Translations under genes and position numbers: made by a program
Part shown: positions 14,443 through 26,340 of the stretch, piece after piece
How positions within the stretch are numbered: position 1 is the first letter of the stretch
Layout: every line of letters begins with the position of its first letter
The notes under the pieces: generated by a model
The model's input: only the letters and a program-made list of their open reading frames with translations
What the model was told of the DNA's origin: nothing
Databases searched by the model: none
Source: Xylocopa sonorina
Lineage: Eukaryota; Arthropoda; Insecta; Hymenoptera; Apidae
Direction of reading: 5' to 3'
Assembly: GCF_050948175.1 (NCBI RefSeq)
Contig: NW_027490091.1
Span: 1,116,001 to 1,180,000, forward strand
DNA length: 64,000 nt

Positions 14443-15648
14443 GGTTGGAATTTTTTTCTTCAAACTATCGCATATACGAAATTTAACTCTCGGCAGGAAT
14501 TTTTTGGTCAAGCTACCATCAATGTTCGAATTTTAACTCTCGGTGGGCACTTTTTTCTTCAAACTACTGTCAATATTCAGATTTTATCTATTGGTTGAAA
14601 TCTTTTTGTCAAACAATCGTCAATGAACAAATTTTCATACTAGGTTGGAATTTTTTTCTTCAAACTATTGCCTACATACGAAATTCAACTCTGGGTGGGA
14701 ATTTTTTGGTCAAACTACCGACAATGTACGAATTTTAACTCTCGGTGGGCACTTTTCTCTTCAAACTACTGTCAATATTCAGATTTTAAATATTGGTTGA
14801 GATCTCTTTGTTAAACAATTGTAAATAAACGAATTTTAATACTAGGTTGGAATTTTTTTCTTCAAACTATCGCATATACGAAATTTAACGCTCGGTAGGA
14901 ATTTTTTGGTCAAGCTACCGTCAATGTACGAATTTTAACCCTCGGTGGGCACTTTTTTCTTCAAACTACTGTCAATATTCAAATTTTATCTATTGGTTGA
15001 TATCTTTTTGTCAAACATTCGTCAATAAACGAATTTTTAAACTAGGTTGTAACTTTTTTCATCAAATTATCGCCTACATACGAAATTCAACTCTCGGTGG
15101 GAATTTTTTGGTCAAACTACCGTCAATGTACGAATTTTGACTCTCGGTGGGAACCTTTTTCTTCAAACTACTGTCAATACTCAAATTTTAACTATTGTTT
15201 GAGATCTTTTTGTTAAACAATTGCAAATAAACGAATTTTAATACTAGGTTGGAATTTTTTTCTTCAAACTATCACATATACGAAATTTAACTCTCGGCAG
15301 GAATTTTTTGGTCAAACTACCGTCAATGTACGAATTTTAACTCTCGGTGGGCACTTTTTTCTTCAAACTACTGTCAATATTCAAATTTTATCTATTGGTT
15401 GATATCTTTTTGTTAAACATTCGTCAGTAAACGAATTTTTAAACTAGGTTGTAACTTTTTTCATCAAATTATCGCCTACATACGAAATTCAACTCTCGGT
15501 GGGAATTTTTTGGTCAAGCTACCGTCAATGTACGAATTTTGACTCTCGGTGGGAACTTTTTTCTTCAAACTACTGTCAATACTCAAATTTTAACTATTGT
15601 TTGAGATCTTTTTGTTAAACAATTGCAAATAAACGAATTTTAATACTA
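14443..15648. repeat. 6-monomer HOR, copy 2 (1,206 bp)
   Basis: Tandem neighbour of 13,237-14,442 and nearly identical. Differences seen include TTCAACTCTGGG against TTCTACTCTGGG in the second monomer and GAGATCTCTTTG against GAGATCTTTTTG near 14,800. Sharing of the private variants shows that this duplication arose after they did. Confidence 0.9.
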
Positions 15649-15848
15649 GGTTGGAATTTTTTTCTTCAAACTATCGCATATACGAAATTTAACTCTCGGC
15701 AGGAATTTTTTGGTCAAGCTACCATCAATTTTCGAATTTTAACTCTCGGTGGGCACTTTTTTCTTCAAACTACTGTCAATATTCAGATTTTATCTATTGG
15801 TTGAAATCTTTTTGTCAAACAATCGTCAATAAACAAATTTTCATACTA
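15649..15848. repeat. Last Zone I monomer before the zone boundary
   Basis: A GGCAGG-type monomer equivalent to those at 13,237 and 14,443, with a private ATCAATTTTCG in place of ATCAATGTTCG near 15,722. The next monomer lacks an A part and belongs to the Zone II family. Confidence 0.85.
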
Positions 15849-16052
15849 GGTTGGAATTTTTTTCTTCAAACTATCGCCTATATACGAAATTTAACTCTCG
15901 GTGGGGACTTTTTTCTTCAAACTACTGTCAATATTCAGATTTTAACTATTGGTTGAAATCTTTTTGTCAAACAATCGTCAGTACACGAATTTTTATACTA
16001 GGTGGTAATTTTTTTTCTTCAAACTATCGCCTACATACGAAATTTAACTCTC
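15849..16052. repeat. Three-part monomer plus GGTGGTAAT D part at zone boundary
   Basis: D (15,849-15,899) is followed directly by a B part starting GGTGGGGAC (15,900-15,950) and a C part with GTCAGTACACG (15,951-16,000), so A is missing. The next D (16,001-16,052) starts GGTGGTAA and has an eight-T tract, making it 52 bp. The same combination recurs at 46,824-47,027, 30,975 bp away, near the other edge of Zone II. Confidence 0.88.
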
Positions 16053-16401
16053 GGTGGGAATTTTTTGGTCAAACTATCGTCAATGTACGAATTTTAACTC
16101 TCGGTGGGCACTTTTTTCTTCAAACAACTGTAATACTCAGATTTTAACTATGAGTGAAATCTTTTTGGCAAACAATCGTCAATAAACGAACTTTAATACT
16201 AGGTTGGAATTTTTTTCTTCAAATTATCGCATATACGAAATGTAACTCTCGGTAGGAATTTTTTGGTCAAACTGCCTTCATTGTACGAATTTTAACTCTA
16301 TATGGGCTCTTTCTTCCACAAACTAATGTCAATATTCAAATTTTAACTATTGGTTGAAGTCTTTATGTCAAACAATCGTCAGTAAACGAATTTTAATACT
16401 A

Positions 16402-16553
16402 GGTTGGAATTTTTTTCTTCAAACTATCGCCTATATACGAATTTTAACTCTCGGTGGGCACTTTTTTCTTCAGACCACTGTTTATATTCAAATTTTAACT
16501 ATTGGTTGAAATCTTTATGCCAAACAATCGTCAATAAACGAATTTTAATACTA
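16402..16553. repeat. 152-bp three-part monomer with D/A hybrid
   Basis: The first part starts as D (GGTTGGAA, CGCCTATATACG) and ends as A (ATTTTAACTCTC), then B with CAGACCACTGTTTATATTC and a C with CTTTATGCC. One sub-repeat of length is lost by fusion of D and A. Closely related three-part monomers start at 16,756, 20,949, 24,046, 42,009, 43,117, 47,774 and 49,339. Two more occur in each copy of the 1,430-bp cassette, which gives about twenty in total. Confidence 0.87.
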
Positions 16554-16755
16554 GGTTGGAGTTTTTTTCTTCAAACTATCGCCTATATACGAAATTTAAC
16601 TCTCGGTGGGAATTTTTTGGTCAAGCTACCGTCAATGTACGAATTTTAACTCTCGGTGGGAACTTTTTTCTTCAAACTACTGTCAATACTCAAATTTTAA
16701 CTATTGTTTGAAATCTTTTTGTTAAACAATTGTAAATAAACGAATTTTAATACTA

Positions 16756-17365
16756 GGTTGGAATTTTTTTCTTCAAACTATCGCCTATATACGAATTTTA
16801 ACTCTCGGTGGGCACTTTTTTCTTCAGACTACTGTTTATATTCAAATTTTAACTATTGGTTGAAATCTTTATGCCAAACAATCGTCAATAAACGAATTTT
16901 AATACTAGGCTGGAATTTTTTTCTTCAAACTATCGCCTATATACGAAATTTAACTCTCGGTGGGAATTTTTTGGTCAAACTATCGTCAATGTACGAATTT
17001 TAACTCTCGGTGGGCACTTTTTTCTTCAAACAACTGTAGGTTGGAATTTTTTTCTTCAAACTATCGCCTATATACGAGTTTTAACTCTCGGTGTGAATTT
17101 TTTGGTCAAGCTACCGTCAATGTACGAATTTCAACTCTCGGTGTGCACTTTTTTCTTCAAACAACTGTAATACTCAGATTTTAACTATGGGTGAAATCCT
17201 TTTGTCAAACAATCGTCAATAAACGAATTTTAATACTAGGTTGGAATTTTTTTCTTCAAACTATCGCATATACGAAATTTAACTCTCGGCAGGAATTTTT
17301 TGGTCAAGCTACCATCAATGTTCGAATTTTAACTCACGGTGGGCACTTTTTTCTTCAAACTACTG
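16756..17365. repeat. 610-bp cassette, copy 1
   Basis: Order: three-part monomer (16,756-16,907), D starting GGCTGG (16,908-16,958), A, a B part cut to 30 bp ending CAACTGTA (17,009-17,038) that runs straight into a new D (17,039), A starting GGTGTGAA, a 49-bp B and a C starting GGGTGAAATCC (17,189). C and part of B were lost at the GTA/GGTTGG joint. Copy 1 differs from the others by GGTGTGCAC near 17,141. Confidence 0.9.
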
Positions 17366-17444
17366 TCAATATTCAAATTTGATCTATTGGTTGATATCTT
17401 TTTGTCAAACAGTCGTCAATAAACGAATTTTATACTAGGTTGTA

Positions 17445-19270
17445 ACTTTTTTCTTCAAATTATCGCCTACATACGAAATTCAACTCTCGGTGGGAATTTT
17501 TTGGTCAAACTACCGTCAATGTACGAATTTTAACTCTCGGTGGGCACTTTTTTCTTCAAACTACTGTCAATATTCAAATTTTATCTATTGGTTGATATCT
17601 TTTTGTCAAACATTCGTCAAGAAACGAATTTTTAAACTAGGTTGTAACTTTTTTCATCAAATTATCGCCTACATACGAAATTCAACTCTCGGTGGGAATT
17701 TTTTGGTCAAACTACCGTCAATGTACGAATTTTAACTCTCGGTGGGAACTTTTTTCTTCAAACTACTGTCAATATTCATATTTTAACTATTGGTTGAAAT
17801 CTTTTTGTCAACAATCGTCAATAGACGAATTTTAATACTAGGTTGGAATTTTTTCCTTCAAACTATCGCCTATATACGAAATTTAACTCTCGGTGGGAAT
17901 TTTTTGGTCAAACTATCGTCAATGTACGAATTTTAACTCTCGGTGGGCAATTTTTTCTTCAAACAACTGTAATACTCAGATTTTAACTATTGTTTGAGAT
18001 CTTTTTGTTAAACAATTGTAAATAAACGAATTTTAATACTAGGTTGGAATTTTTTTCTTCAAACTATCGCCTATATACGAATTTTAACTCTCGGTGGGCA
18101 CTTTTTTCTTCAAACAACTGTCAATATTCAGATTTTAACTATGGGTGAAATCTTCTTGGCAAACAATCGTCAATAAACGAATTTTAATACTAGGTTGGAA
18201 TTTTTTTCTTCAAACTATGGCCTATATACGAATTTTAACTCTCGGTGGGCACTTTTTTCTTCAGACTACTGTCAATATTCAAATTTTAACTATTGGTTGA
18301 AATCTTCATGTCGTCAATAAACGAATTTTTATACTAGGTTGTAATTTTTTTCTTCAAACTATCGCATATACGAAATTTAACTCTCTGTGGGAATTTTTTG
18401 GTCAAACTATCGTCAATGTACGAATTTTGACTCTCGGTGGGAACTTTTTTCTTCAAACTACTGTCAATACTCAAATTTTAACTATTGTTTGAGATCTTTT
18501 TGTTAAACAATTGCAAATAAACGAATTTTAATACTAGGTTGGAATTTTTTTCTTCAAACTATCGCATATACGAAATTTAACTCTCGGCAGGAATTTTTTG
18601 GTCAAGCTACCATCAATGTTCGAATTTTAACTCACGGTGGGCACTTTTTTCTTCAAACTACTGTCAATATTCAAATTTTATCTATTGGTTGATATCTTTT
18701 TGTCAAACAGTCGTCAATAAACGAATTTTTAAACTAGGTTGTAACTTTTTTCTTCAAATTATCGCCTACATACGAAATTCAACTCTCGGTGGGAATTTTT
18801 TGGTCAAGCTACCGTCAATGTACGAATTTTAACTCTCGGTGGGCACTTTTTTCTTCAAACTACTGTCAATATTCAGATTTTATCTATTGGTTGAAATCTT
18901 TTTGTCAAACAGTCGTCAATAATCGAATTTTTAATCTAGGTTGGAATTTTTTTCTTCAAATTATCGCATATACGAAATTTAACTGTCGGTAGGAATTTGT
19001 TGGTCAAGCTACCTTCAATGTACGAATTTTAACTTTCGATGGGCTCTTTCTTCTTCAAACTAATGACAATATTCAAATTTTAACTATTGGTTGAAATCTT
19101 TATGCCAAACAATCGTCAATAAACGAATTTTAATACTAGGTTGGAGTTTTTTTCTTCAAACTATCGCCTATATACGAAATTTAACTCTCGGTGGGAATTT
19201 TTTGGTCAAGCTACCGTCAATGTACGAATTTTAACTCTCGGTGGGAACTTTTTTCTTCAAACTACTGTCA
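17445..19270. repeat. Segment repeated at 36,999-38,824, includes 1,430-bp cassette copy 1
   Basis: Collinear with 36,999-38,824 at an offset of 19,554 bp. Differences seen include AAGAAACG against AAAAAACG near 17,609, CTATGGCC against CTATCGCC near 18,218, CTCTGTGGG against CTCGGTGGG near 18,386 and TTTTTAATCTAGG against TTTTTATACTAGG near 18,930. The part from 17,841 on is the 1,430-bp cassette: a B part of 50 bp (GGTGGGCAATT, CAACTGTAATAC), two three-part monomers, a C part with an 8-bp loss near 18,302 and a monomer with GGGCTCTTTCTTC near 19,040. Confidence 0.88.
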
Positions 19271-20683
19271 ATATTCAGATTTTATCTATTGGTTGAAATC
19301 TTTTTGTCAAACAGTCGTCAATAATCGAATTTTTATACTAGGTTGGAATTTTTTTCTTCAAATTATCGCATATACGAAATTTAACTGTCGGTGGGAATTT
19401 TTTGGTCAAACTTTCGTCAAAGTACGAATTTTAACTCACGGTGGGCACTTTTTTCTTCAAACTACTGTCAATATTCAAATTTTATCTATTGGTTGATATC
19501 TTTTTGTCAAACAGTCGTCAATAAACGAATTTTTAAACTAGGTTGTAACTTTTTTCTTCAAATTATCGCCTACATACGAAATTCAACTCTCGGTGGGAAT
19601 TTTTTGGTCAAACTACCGTCAATGTACGAATTTTAACTCTCGGTGGGAACTTTTTTCTTCAAACTACTGTCAATACTCAAATTTTAACTATTGTTTGAGA
19701 TCTTTTTGTTAAACAATTGTAAATAAACGAATTTTAATACTAGGTTTGAATTTTTTTCTTCAAACTATCGCATATACGAAATTTAACACTCGGTAGGAAT
19801 TATTTGGTCAAGCTACCATCAATGTTCGAATTTTAACTCTCGGTGGGCACTTTTTTCTTCAAACTACTGTCAATATTCAAATTTTATCTATTGGTTGATA
19901 TCTTTTTGTCAAACAGTCGTCAATAAACGAATTTTTAAACTAGGTTGTAACTTTTTTCTTCAAATTATCGCCTACATACGAAATTCAACTCTCGGTGGGA
20001 ATTTTTTGGTCAAGCTACCGTCAATGTACGAATTTTAACTCTCGGTGGGCACTTTTTTCTTCAAACTACTGTCAATATTCAGATTTTATCTATTGGTTGA
20101 AATCTTTTTGTCAAACAGTCGTCAATAATCGAATTTTTATACTAGGTTGGAATTTTTTTCTTCAAATTATCGCATATACGAAATTTAACTGTCGGTGGGA
20201 ATTTTTTGGTCAAACTTTCGTCAAAGTACGAATTTTAACTCACGGTGGGCACTTTTTTCTTCAAACTACTGTCAATATTCAAATTTTATCTATTGGTTGA
20301 TATCTTTTTGTCAAACAGTCGTCAATAAACGAATTTTTAAACTAGGTTGTAACTTTTTTCTTCAAATTATCGCCTACATACGAAATTCAACTCTCGGTGG
20401 GAATTTTTTGGTCAAACTACCGTCAATGTACGAATTTTAACTCTCGGTGGGAACTTTTTTCTTCAAACTACTGTCAATACTCAAATTTTAACTATTGTTT
20501 GAGATCTTTTTGTTAAACAATTGTAAATAAACGAATTTTAATACTAGGTTTGAATTTTTTTCTTCAAACTATCGCATATACGAAATTTAACACTCGGTAG
20601 GAATTATTTGGTCAAGCTACCATCAATGTTCGAATTTTAACTCTCGGTGGGCACTTTTTTCTTCAAACTACTGTCAATATTCA
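19190..20683. repeat. Tandem duplication with 804-bp period
   Basis: 19,190-19,879 matches 19,994-20,683 at exactly 804 bp, four monomers. Private variants shared by the copies are CTTTCGTCAAAGTACG near 19,410 and 20,214, TAGGTTTGAA near 19,741 and 20,545, and GGAATTATTTGG near 19,797 and 20,601. The one difference I noted is GGGAAC against GGGCAC at 19,246 and 20,050. Confidence 0.88.
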
Positions 20684-21789
20684 GATTTTATCTATTGGTT
20701 GAAATCTTTTTATCAAACAATCGTCAATAAACGAATTTTCATACTAGGTTGGAATTTTTTTCTTCAAACTATCGCCTAGATACGAAATTTAGCTCTTCGT
20801 AGGAATTTTTTAGTCAAGCTAGCGTCAATGTACGAATTTTAACTCTCAGTGGGCACTTTTCTCTTCAAACTGCTGTCAATATTCAGATTTTAACTATTGG
20901 TTGAGATCTTTTTGTTAAACAATTGTAAATAAACGAATTTTAATACTAGGTTGGAATTTTTTTCTTCAAACTATCGCCTATATACGAATTTTAACTCTCG
21001 GTGGGCACTTTTTTCTTCAGACTACTGTTTATATTCAAATTTTAACTATTGGTTGAAATCTTTATGCCAAACAATCGTCAATAAACGAATTTTAATACTA
21101 GGCTGGAATTTTTTTCTTCAAACTATCGCCTATATACGAAATTTAACTCTCGGTGGGAATTTTTTGGTCAAACTATCGTCAATGTACGAATTTTAACTCT
21201 CGGTGGGCACTTTTTTCTTCAAACAACTGTAGGTTGGAATTTTTTTCTTCAAACTATCGCCTATATACGAGTTTTAACTCTCGGTGTGAATTTTTTGGTC
21301 AAGCTACCGTCAATGTACGAATTTCAACTCTCGGTGGGCACTTTTTTCTTCAAACAACTGTAATACTCAGATTTTAACTATGGGTGAAATCCTTTTGTCA
21401 AACAATCGTCAATAAACGAATTTTAATACTAGGTTGGAATTTTTTTCTTCAAACTATCGCATATACGAAATTTAACTCTCGGCAGGAATTTTTTGGTCAA
21501 GCTACCATCAATGTTCGAATTTTAACTCACGGTGGGCACTTTTTTCTTCAAACTACTGTCAATATTCAGATTTTATCTATTGGTTGATATCTTTTTGTCA
21601 AACAATCGTCAATAAACAAATTTTCATACTAGGTTGGAATTTTTTTCTTCAAACTATTGCCTACATACGAAATTCAACTCTCGGTGGGAATTTTTTGGTC
21701 AAACTACCGACAATGTACGAATTTTAACTCTCGGTGGGCACTTTTCTCTTCAAACTACTGTCAATATTCAGATTTTAAATATTGGTTGA
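20192..21789. repeat. 1.6-kb segment repeated at 23,289-24,886, copy 1
   Basis: Matches 23,289-24,886 at an offset of 3,097 bp. It contains a monomer with CGCCTAGATACG and AGCTCTTCGTAGG near 20,775 and the 610-bp cassette copy 2. Visible differences include GAAATC against GAAACC near 20,704 and GAGATC against GAAATC near 20,910. The match ends at 21,790, where this copy reads GGTTGAAATC and the other GGTTGAGATC. Confidence 0.87.
20949..21558. repeat. 610-bp cassette, copy 2
   Basis: Offset 4,193 bp from copy 1, with the same CAACTGTA/GGTTGG joint near 21,231. It differs from copy 1 by GGTGGGCAC in place of GGTGTGCAC near 21,334. Confidence 0.9.
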
Positions 21790-21815
21790 AATCTTTTTGT
21801 CAAACAGTCGTCAAT

Positions 21816-23311
21816 AAACGAATTTTAATACTAGGTTGGAATTTTTTTCTTCAAACTATCGCATATACGAAATTTAACTCTCGGTAGGAATTTTTTGGTC
21901 AAGCTACCATCAATGTTCAAATTTTAACTTTCGGTGGGCACTTTTTTCTTCAAACTACTGTCAATATTCATATTTTAACTATTGGTTGAAATCTTTTTGT
22001 CAACAATCGTCAATAGACGAATTTTAATACTAGGTTGGAATTTTTTCCTTCAAACTATTGCCTACATACGAAATTCAACTCTCGGTGGGAATTTTTTGGT
22101 CAAACTACCGACAATGTACGAATTTTAACTCTCGGTGGGCACTTTTCTCTTCAAACTACTGTCAATATTCAGATTTTAAATATTGGTTGAGATCTTTTTG
22201 TTAAACAATTGCAAATAAACGAATTTTAATACTAGGTTGGAATTTTTTTCTTCAAACTATCGCATATACGAAATTTAACTCTCGGCAGGAATTTTTTGGT
22301 CAAGCTACCATCAATGTTCGAATTTTAACTCACGGTGGGCACTTTTTTCTTCAAACTACTGTCAATATTCAAATTTTATCTATTGGTTGATATCTTTTTG
22401 TCAAACATTCGTCAATAAACGAATTTTCAAACTAGGTTGTAACTTTTTTCATCAAATTATCGCCTACATACGAAATTCAACTCTCGGTGGGAATTTTTTG
22501 GTCAAACTACCGTCAATGTACGAATTTTAACTCTCGGTGGGAACTTTTTTCTTCAAACTACTGTCAATACTCAAATTTTAACTATTGTTTGAGATCTTTT
22601 TGTTAAACAATTGTAAATAAACGAATTTTAATACTAGGTTGGAATTTTTTTCCTCAAACTATCGCATATACGAAATTTAACTCTCGGTAGGAATTTTTTG
22701 GTCAAGCTACCATCAATGTTCAAATTTTAACTTTCGGTGGGCACTTTTTTCTTCAAACTACTGTCAATATTCATATTTTAACTATTGGTTGAAATCTTTT
22801 TGTCAACAATCGTCAATAGACGAATTTTAATACTAGGTTGGAATTTTTTTCTTCAAACTATCGCCTACATACGAAATTTAACTCTCGGTGGGAATTTTTT
22901 GGTCAAACTTTCGTCAAAGTACGAATTTTAACTCACGGTGGGCACTTTTTTCTTCAAACTACTGTCAATATTCAAATTTTATCTATTGGTTGATATCTTT
23001 TTGTCAAACAGTCGTCAATAAACGAATTTTTAAACTAGGTTGTAACTTTTTTCTTCAAATTATTGCCTACATACGAAATTCAACTCTCGGTGGGAATTTT
23101 TTGGTCAAGCTACCGTCAATGTACGAATTTTAACTCTCGGTGGGCACTTTTTTCTTCAAACTACTGTCAATATTCAAATTTTATCTATTGGTTGATATCT
23201 TTTTGTCAAACAGTCGTCAATAAACGAATTTTTAAACTAGGTTGTAACTTTTTTCTTCAAATTATCGCCTACATACGAAATTCAACTCTCGGTGGGAATT
23301 TTTTGGTCAAA
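21816..23311. repeat. 1.5-kb segment repeated at 25,315-26,810, copy 1
   Basis: Matches 25,315-26,810 at an offset of 3,499 bp. This is 402 bp more than the 3,097-bp offset of the preceding segment, so one copy gained or lost two monomers between 21,790 and 21,815. The C variant GAATTTTCAAACTAGG near 22,428 also occurs at 25,927 and 31,254. Confidence 0.85.
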
Positions 23312-24886
23312 CTTTCGTCAAAGTACGAATTTTAACTCACGGTGGGCACTTTTTTCTTCAAACTACTGTCAATATTCAAATTTTATCTATTGGTTGATAT
23401 CTTTTTGTCAAACAGTCGTCAATAAACGAATTTTTAAACTAGGTTGTAACTTTTTTCTTCAAATTATCGCCTACATACGAAATTCAACTCTCGGTGGGAA
23501 TTTTTTGGTCAAACTACCGTCAATGTACGAATTTTAACTCTCGGTGGGAACTTTTTTCTTCAAACTACTGTCAATACTCAAATTTTAACTATTGTTTGAG
23601 ATCTTTTTGTTAAACAATTGTAAATAAACGAATTTTAATACTAGGTTTGAATTTTTTTCTTCAAACTATCGCATATACGAAATTTAACACTCGGTAGGAA
23701 TTATTTGGTCAAGCTACCATCAATGTTCGAATTTTAACTCTCGGTGGGCACTTTTTTCTTCAAACTACTGTCAATATTCAGATTTTATCTATTGGTTGAA
23801 ACCTTTTTATCAAACAATCGTCAATAAACGAATTTTCATACTAGGTTGGAATTTTTTTCTTCAAACTATCGCCTAGATACGAAATTTAGCTCTTCGTAGG
23901 AATTTTTTAGTCAAGCTAGCGTCAATGTACGAATTTTAACTCTCAGTGGGCACTTTTCTCTTCAAACTGCTGTCAATATTCAGATTTTAACTATTGGTTG
24001 AAATCTTTTTGTTAAACAATTGTAAATAAACGAATTTTAATACTAGGTTGGAATTTTTTTCTTCAAACTATCGCCTATATACGAATTTTAACTCTCGGTG
24101 GGCACTTTTTTCTTCAGACTACTGTTTATATTCAAATTTTAACTATTGGTTGAAATCTTTATGCCAAACAATCGTCAATAAACGAATTTTAATACTAGGC
24201 TGGAATTTTTTTCTTCAAACTATCGCCTATATACGAAATTTAACTCTCGGTGGGAATTTTTTGGTCAAACTATCGTCAATGTACGAATTTTAACTCTCGG
24301 TGGGCACTTTTTTCTTCAAACAACTGTAGGTTGGAATTTTTTTCTTCAAACTATCGCCTATATACGAGTTTTAACTCTCGGTGTGAATTTTTTGGTCAAG
24401 CTACCGTCAATGTACGAATTTCAACTCTCGGTGGGCACTTTTTTCTTCAAACAACTGTAATACTCAGATTTTAACTATGGGTGAAATCCTTTTGTCAAAC
24501 AATCGTCAATAAACGAATTTTAATACTAGGTTGGAATTTTTTTCTTCAAACTATCGCATATACGAAATTTAACTCTCGGCAGGAATTTTTTGGTCAAGCT
24601 ACCATCAATGTTCGAATTTTAACTCACGGTGGGCACTTTTTTCTTCAAACTACTGTCAATATTCAGATTTTATCTATTGGTTGATATCTTTTTGTCAAAC
24701 AATCGTCAATAAACAAATTTTCATACTAGGTTGGAATTTTTTTCTTCAAACTATTGCCTACATACGAAATTCAACTCTCGGTGGGAATTTTTTGGTCAAA
24801 CTACCGACAATGTACGAATTTTAACTCTCGGTGGGCACTTTTCTCTTCAAACTACTGTCAATATTCAGATTTTAAATATTGGTTGA
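23289..24886. repeat. 1.6-kb segment, copy 2
   Basis: Second copy of 20,192-21,789. It is followed by GGTTGAGATC and a run of Zone I-type monomers, whereas copy 1 is followed by GGTTGAAATC. Confidence 0.86.
24046..24655. repeat. 610-bp cassette, copy 3
   Basis: Offset 3,097 bp from copy 2 and carried within the 1.6-kb segment. The shortened 30-bp B part and the joint to D lie near 24,328. I saw no difference from copy 2. Confidence 0.9.
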
Positions 24887-26340
24887 GATCTTTTTGTTAA
24901 ACAATTGTAAATAAACGAATTTTAATACTAGGTTGGAATTTTTTTCTTCAAACTATCGCATATACGAAATTTAACGCTCGGTAGGAATTTTTTGGTCAAG
25001 CTACCGTCAATGTACGAATTTTAACCCTCGGTGGGCACTTTTTTCTTCAAACTACTGTCAATATTCAAATTTTATCTATTGGTTGATATCTTTTTGTCAA
25101 ACATTCGTCAATAAACGAATTTTTAAACTAGGTTGTAACTTTTTTCATCAAATTATCGCCTACATACGAAATTCAACTCTCGGTGGGAATTTTTTGGTCA
25201 AACTACCGTCAATGTACGAATTCTAACTCTCGGTGGGAACTTTTTTCTTCAAACTACTGTCAATACTCAAATTTTAACTATTGTTTGAGATCTTTTTGTT
25301 AAACAATTGTAAATAAACGAATTTTAATACTAGGTTGGAATTTTTTTCTTCAAACTATCGCATATACGAAATTTAACTCTCGGTAGGAATTTTTTGGTCA
25401 AGCTACCATCAATGTTCAAATTTTAACTTTCGGTGGGCACTTTTTTCTTCAAACTACTGTCAATATTCATATTTTAACTATTGGTTGAAATCTTTTTGTC
25501 AACAATCGTCAATAGACGAATTTTAATACTAGGTTGGAATTTTTTCCTTCAAACTATTGCCTACATACGAAATTCAACTCTCGGTGGGAATTTTTTGGTC
25601 AAACTACCGACAATGTACGAATTTTAACTCTCGGTGGGCACTTTTCTCTTCAAACTACTGTCAATATTCAGATTTTAAATATTGGTTGAGATCTTTTTGT
25701 TAAACAATTGCAAATAAACGAATTTTAATACTAGGTTGGAATTTTTTTCTTCAAACTATCGCATATACGAAATTTAACTCTCGGCAGGAATTTTTTGGTC
25801 AAGCTACCATCAATGTTCGAATTTTAACTCACGGTGGGCACTTTTTTCTTCAAACTACTGTCAATATTCAAATTTTATCTATTGGTTGATATCTTTTTGT
25901 CAAACATTCGTCAATAAACGAATTTTCAAACTAGGTTGTAACTTTTTTCATCAAATTATCGCCTACATACGAAATTCAACTCTCGGTGGGAATTTTTTGG
26001 TCAAACTACCGTCAATGTACGAATTTTAACTCTCGGTGGGAACTTTTTTCTTCAAACTACTGTCAATACTCAAATTTTAACTATTGTTTGAGATCTTTTT
26101 GTTAAACAATTGTAAATAAACGAATTTTAATACTAGGTTGGAATTTTTTTCCTCAAACTATCGCATATACGAAATTTAACTCTCGGTAGGAATTTTTTGG
26201 TCAAGCTACCATCAATGTTCAAATTTTAACTTTCGGTGGGCACTTTTTTCTTCAAACTACTGTCAATATTCATATTTTAACTATTGGTTGAAATCTTTTT
26301 GTCAACAATCGTCAATAGACGAATTTTAATACTAGGTTGG
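24690..26340. repeat. Zone I-like segment inside Zone II
   Basis: The monomer order matches about 174-1,821 of Zone I at an offset of 24,519 bp: AACGCTC/AACCCTC type at 24,941, GAATTCTAACTC near 25,227, then AACTTTC, CCGACAATG and AACTCAC types. Differences include GGTTGATAT in place of GCTTGATAT near 25,081 and TTTTCAAACTAGG in place of TTTTTAAACTAGG near 25,925. At 26,341 the sequence switches to CGCCTACATACG plus CTTTCGTCAAAG, typical of Zone II. Confidence 0.85.

Larger units (their letters stand above)
1..15848. repeat. Zone I: 27-, 11- and 6-monomer HORs
   Basis: Monomers here fall into a few types by their D and A parts: D with CGCATATACG plus A with GGCAGG; D with TTGCCTACATACG plus A with CCGACAATG; D with an AACGCTC end plus A with AACCCTC; D with GTAACTTTTTTCATC; and D with CGCATATACG plus A with GTTCAAATTTTAACTTTC. 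They recur in fixed orders. Monomer length averages 201 bp because types of 199, 200 and 202 bp alternate. No open frame of 60 codons exists here, unlike the other zones. Bases 1-19 are the tail of a C part. Confidence 0.9.
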
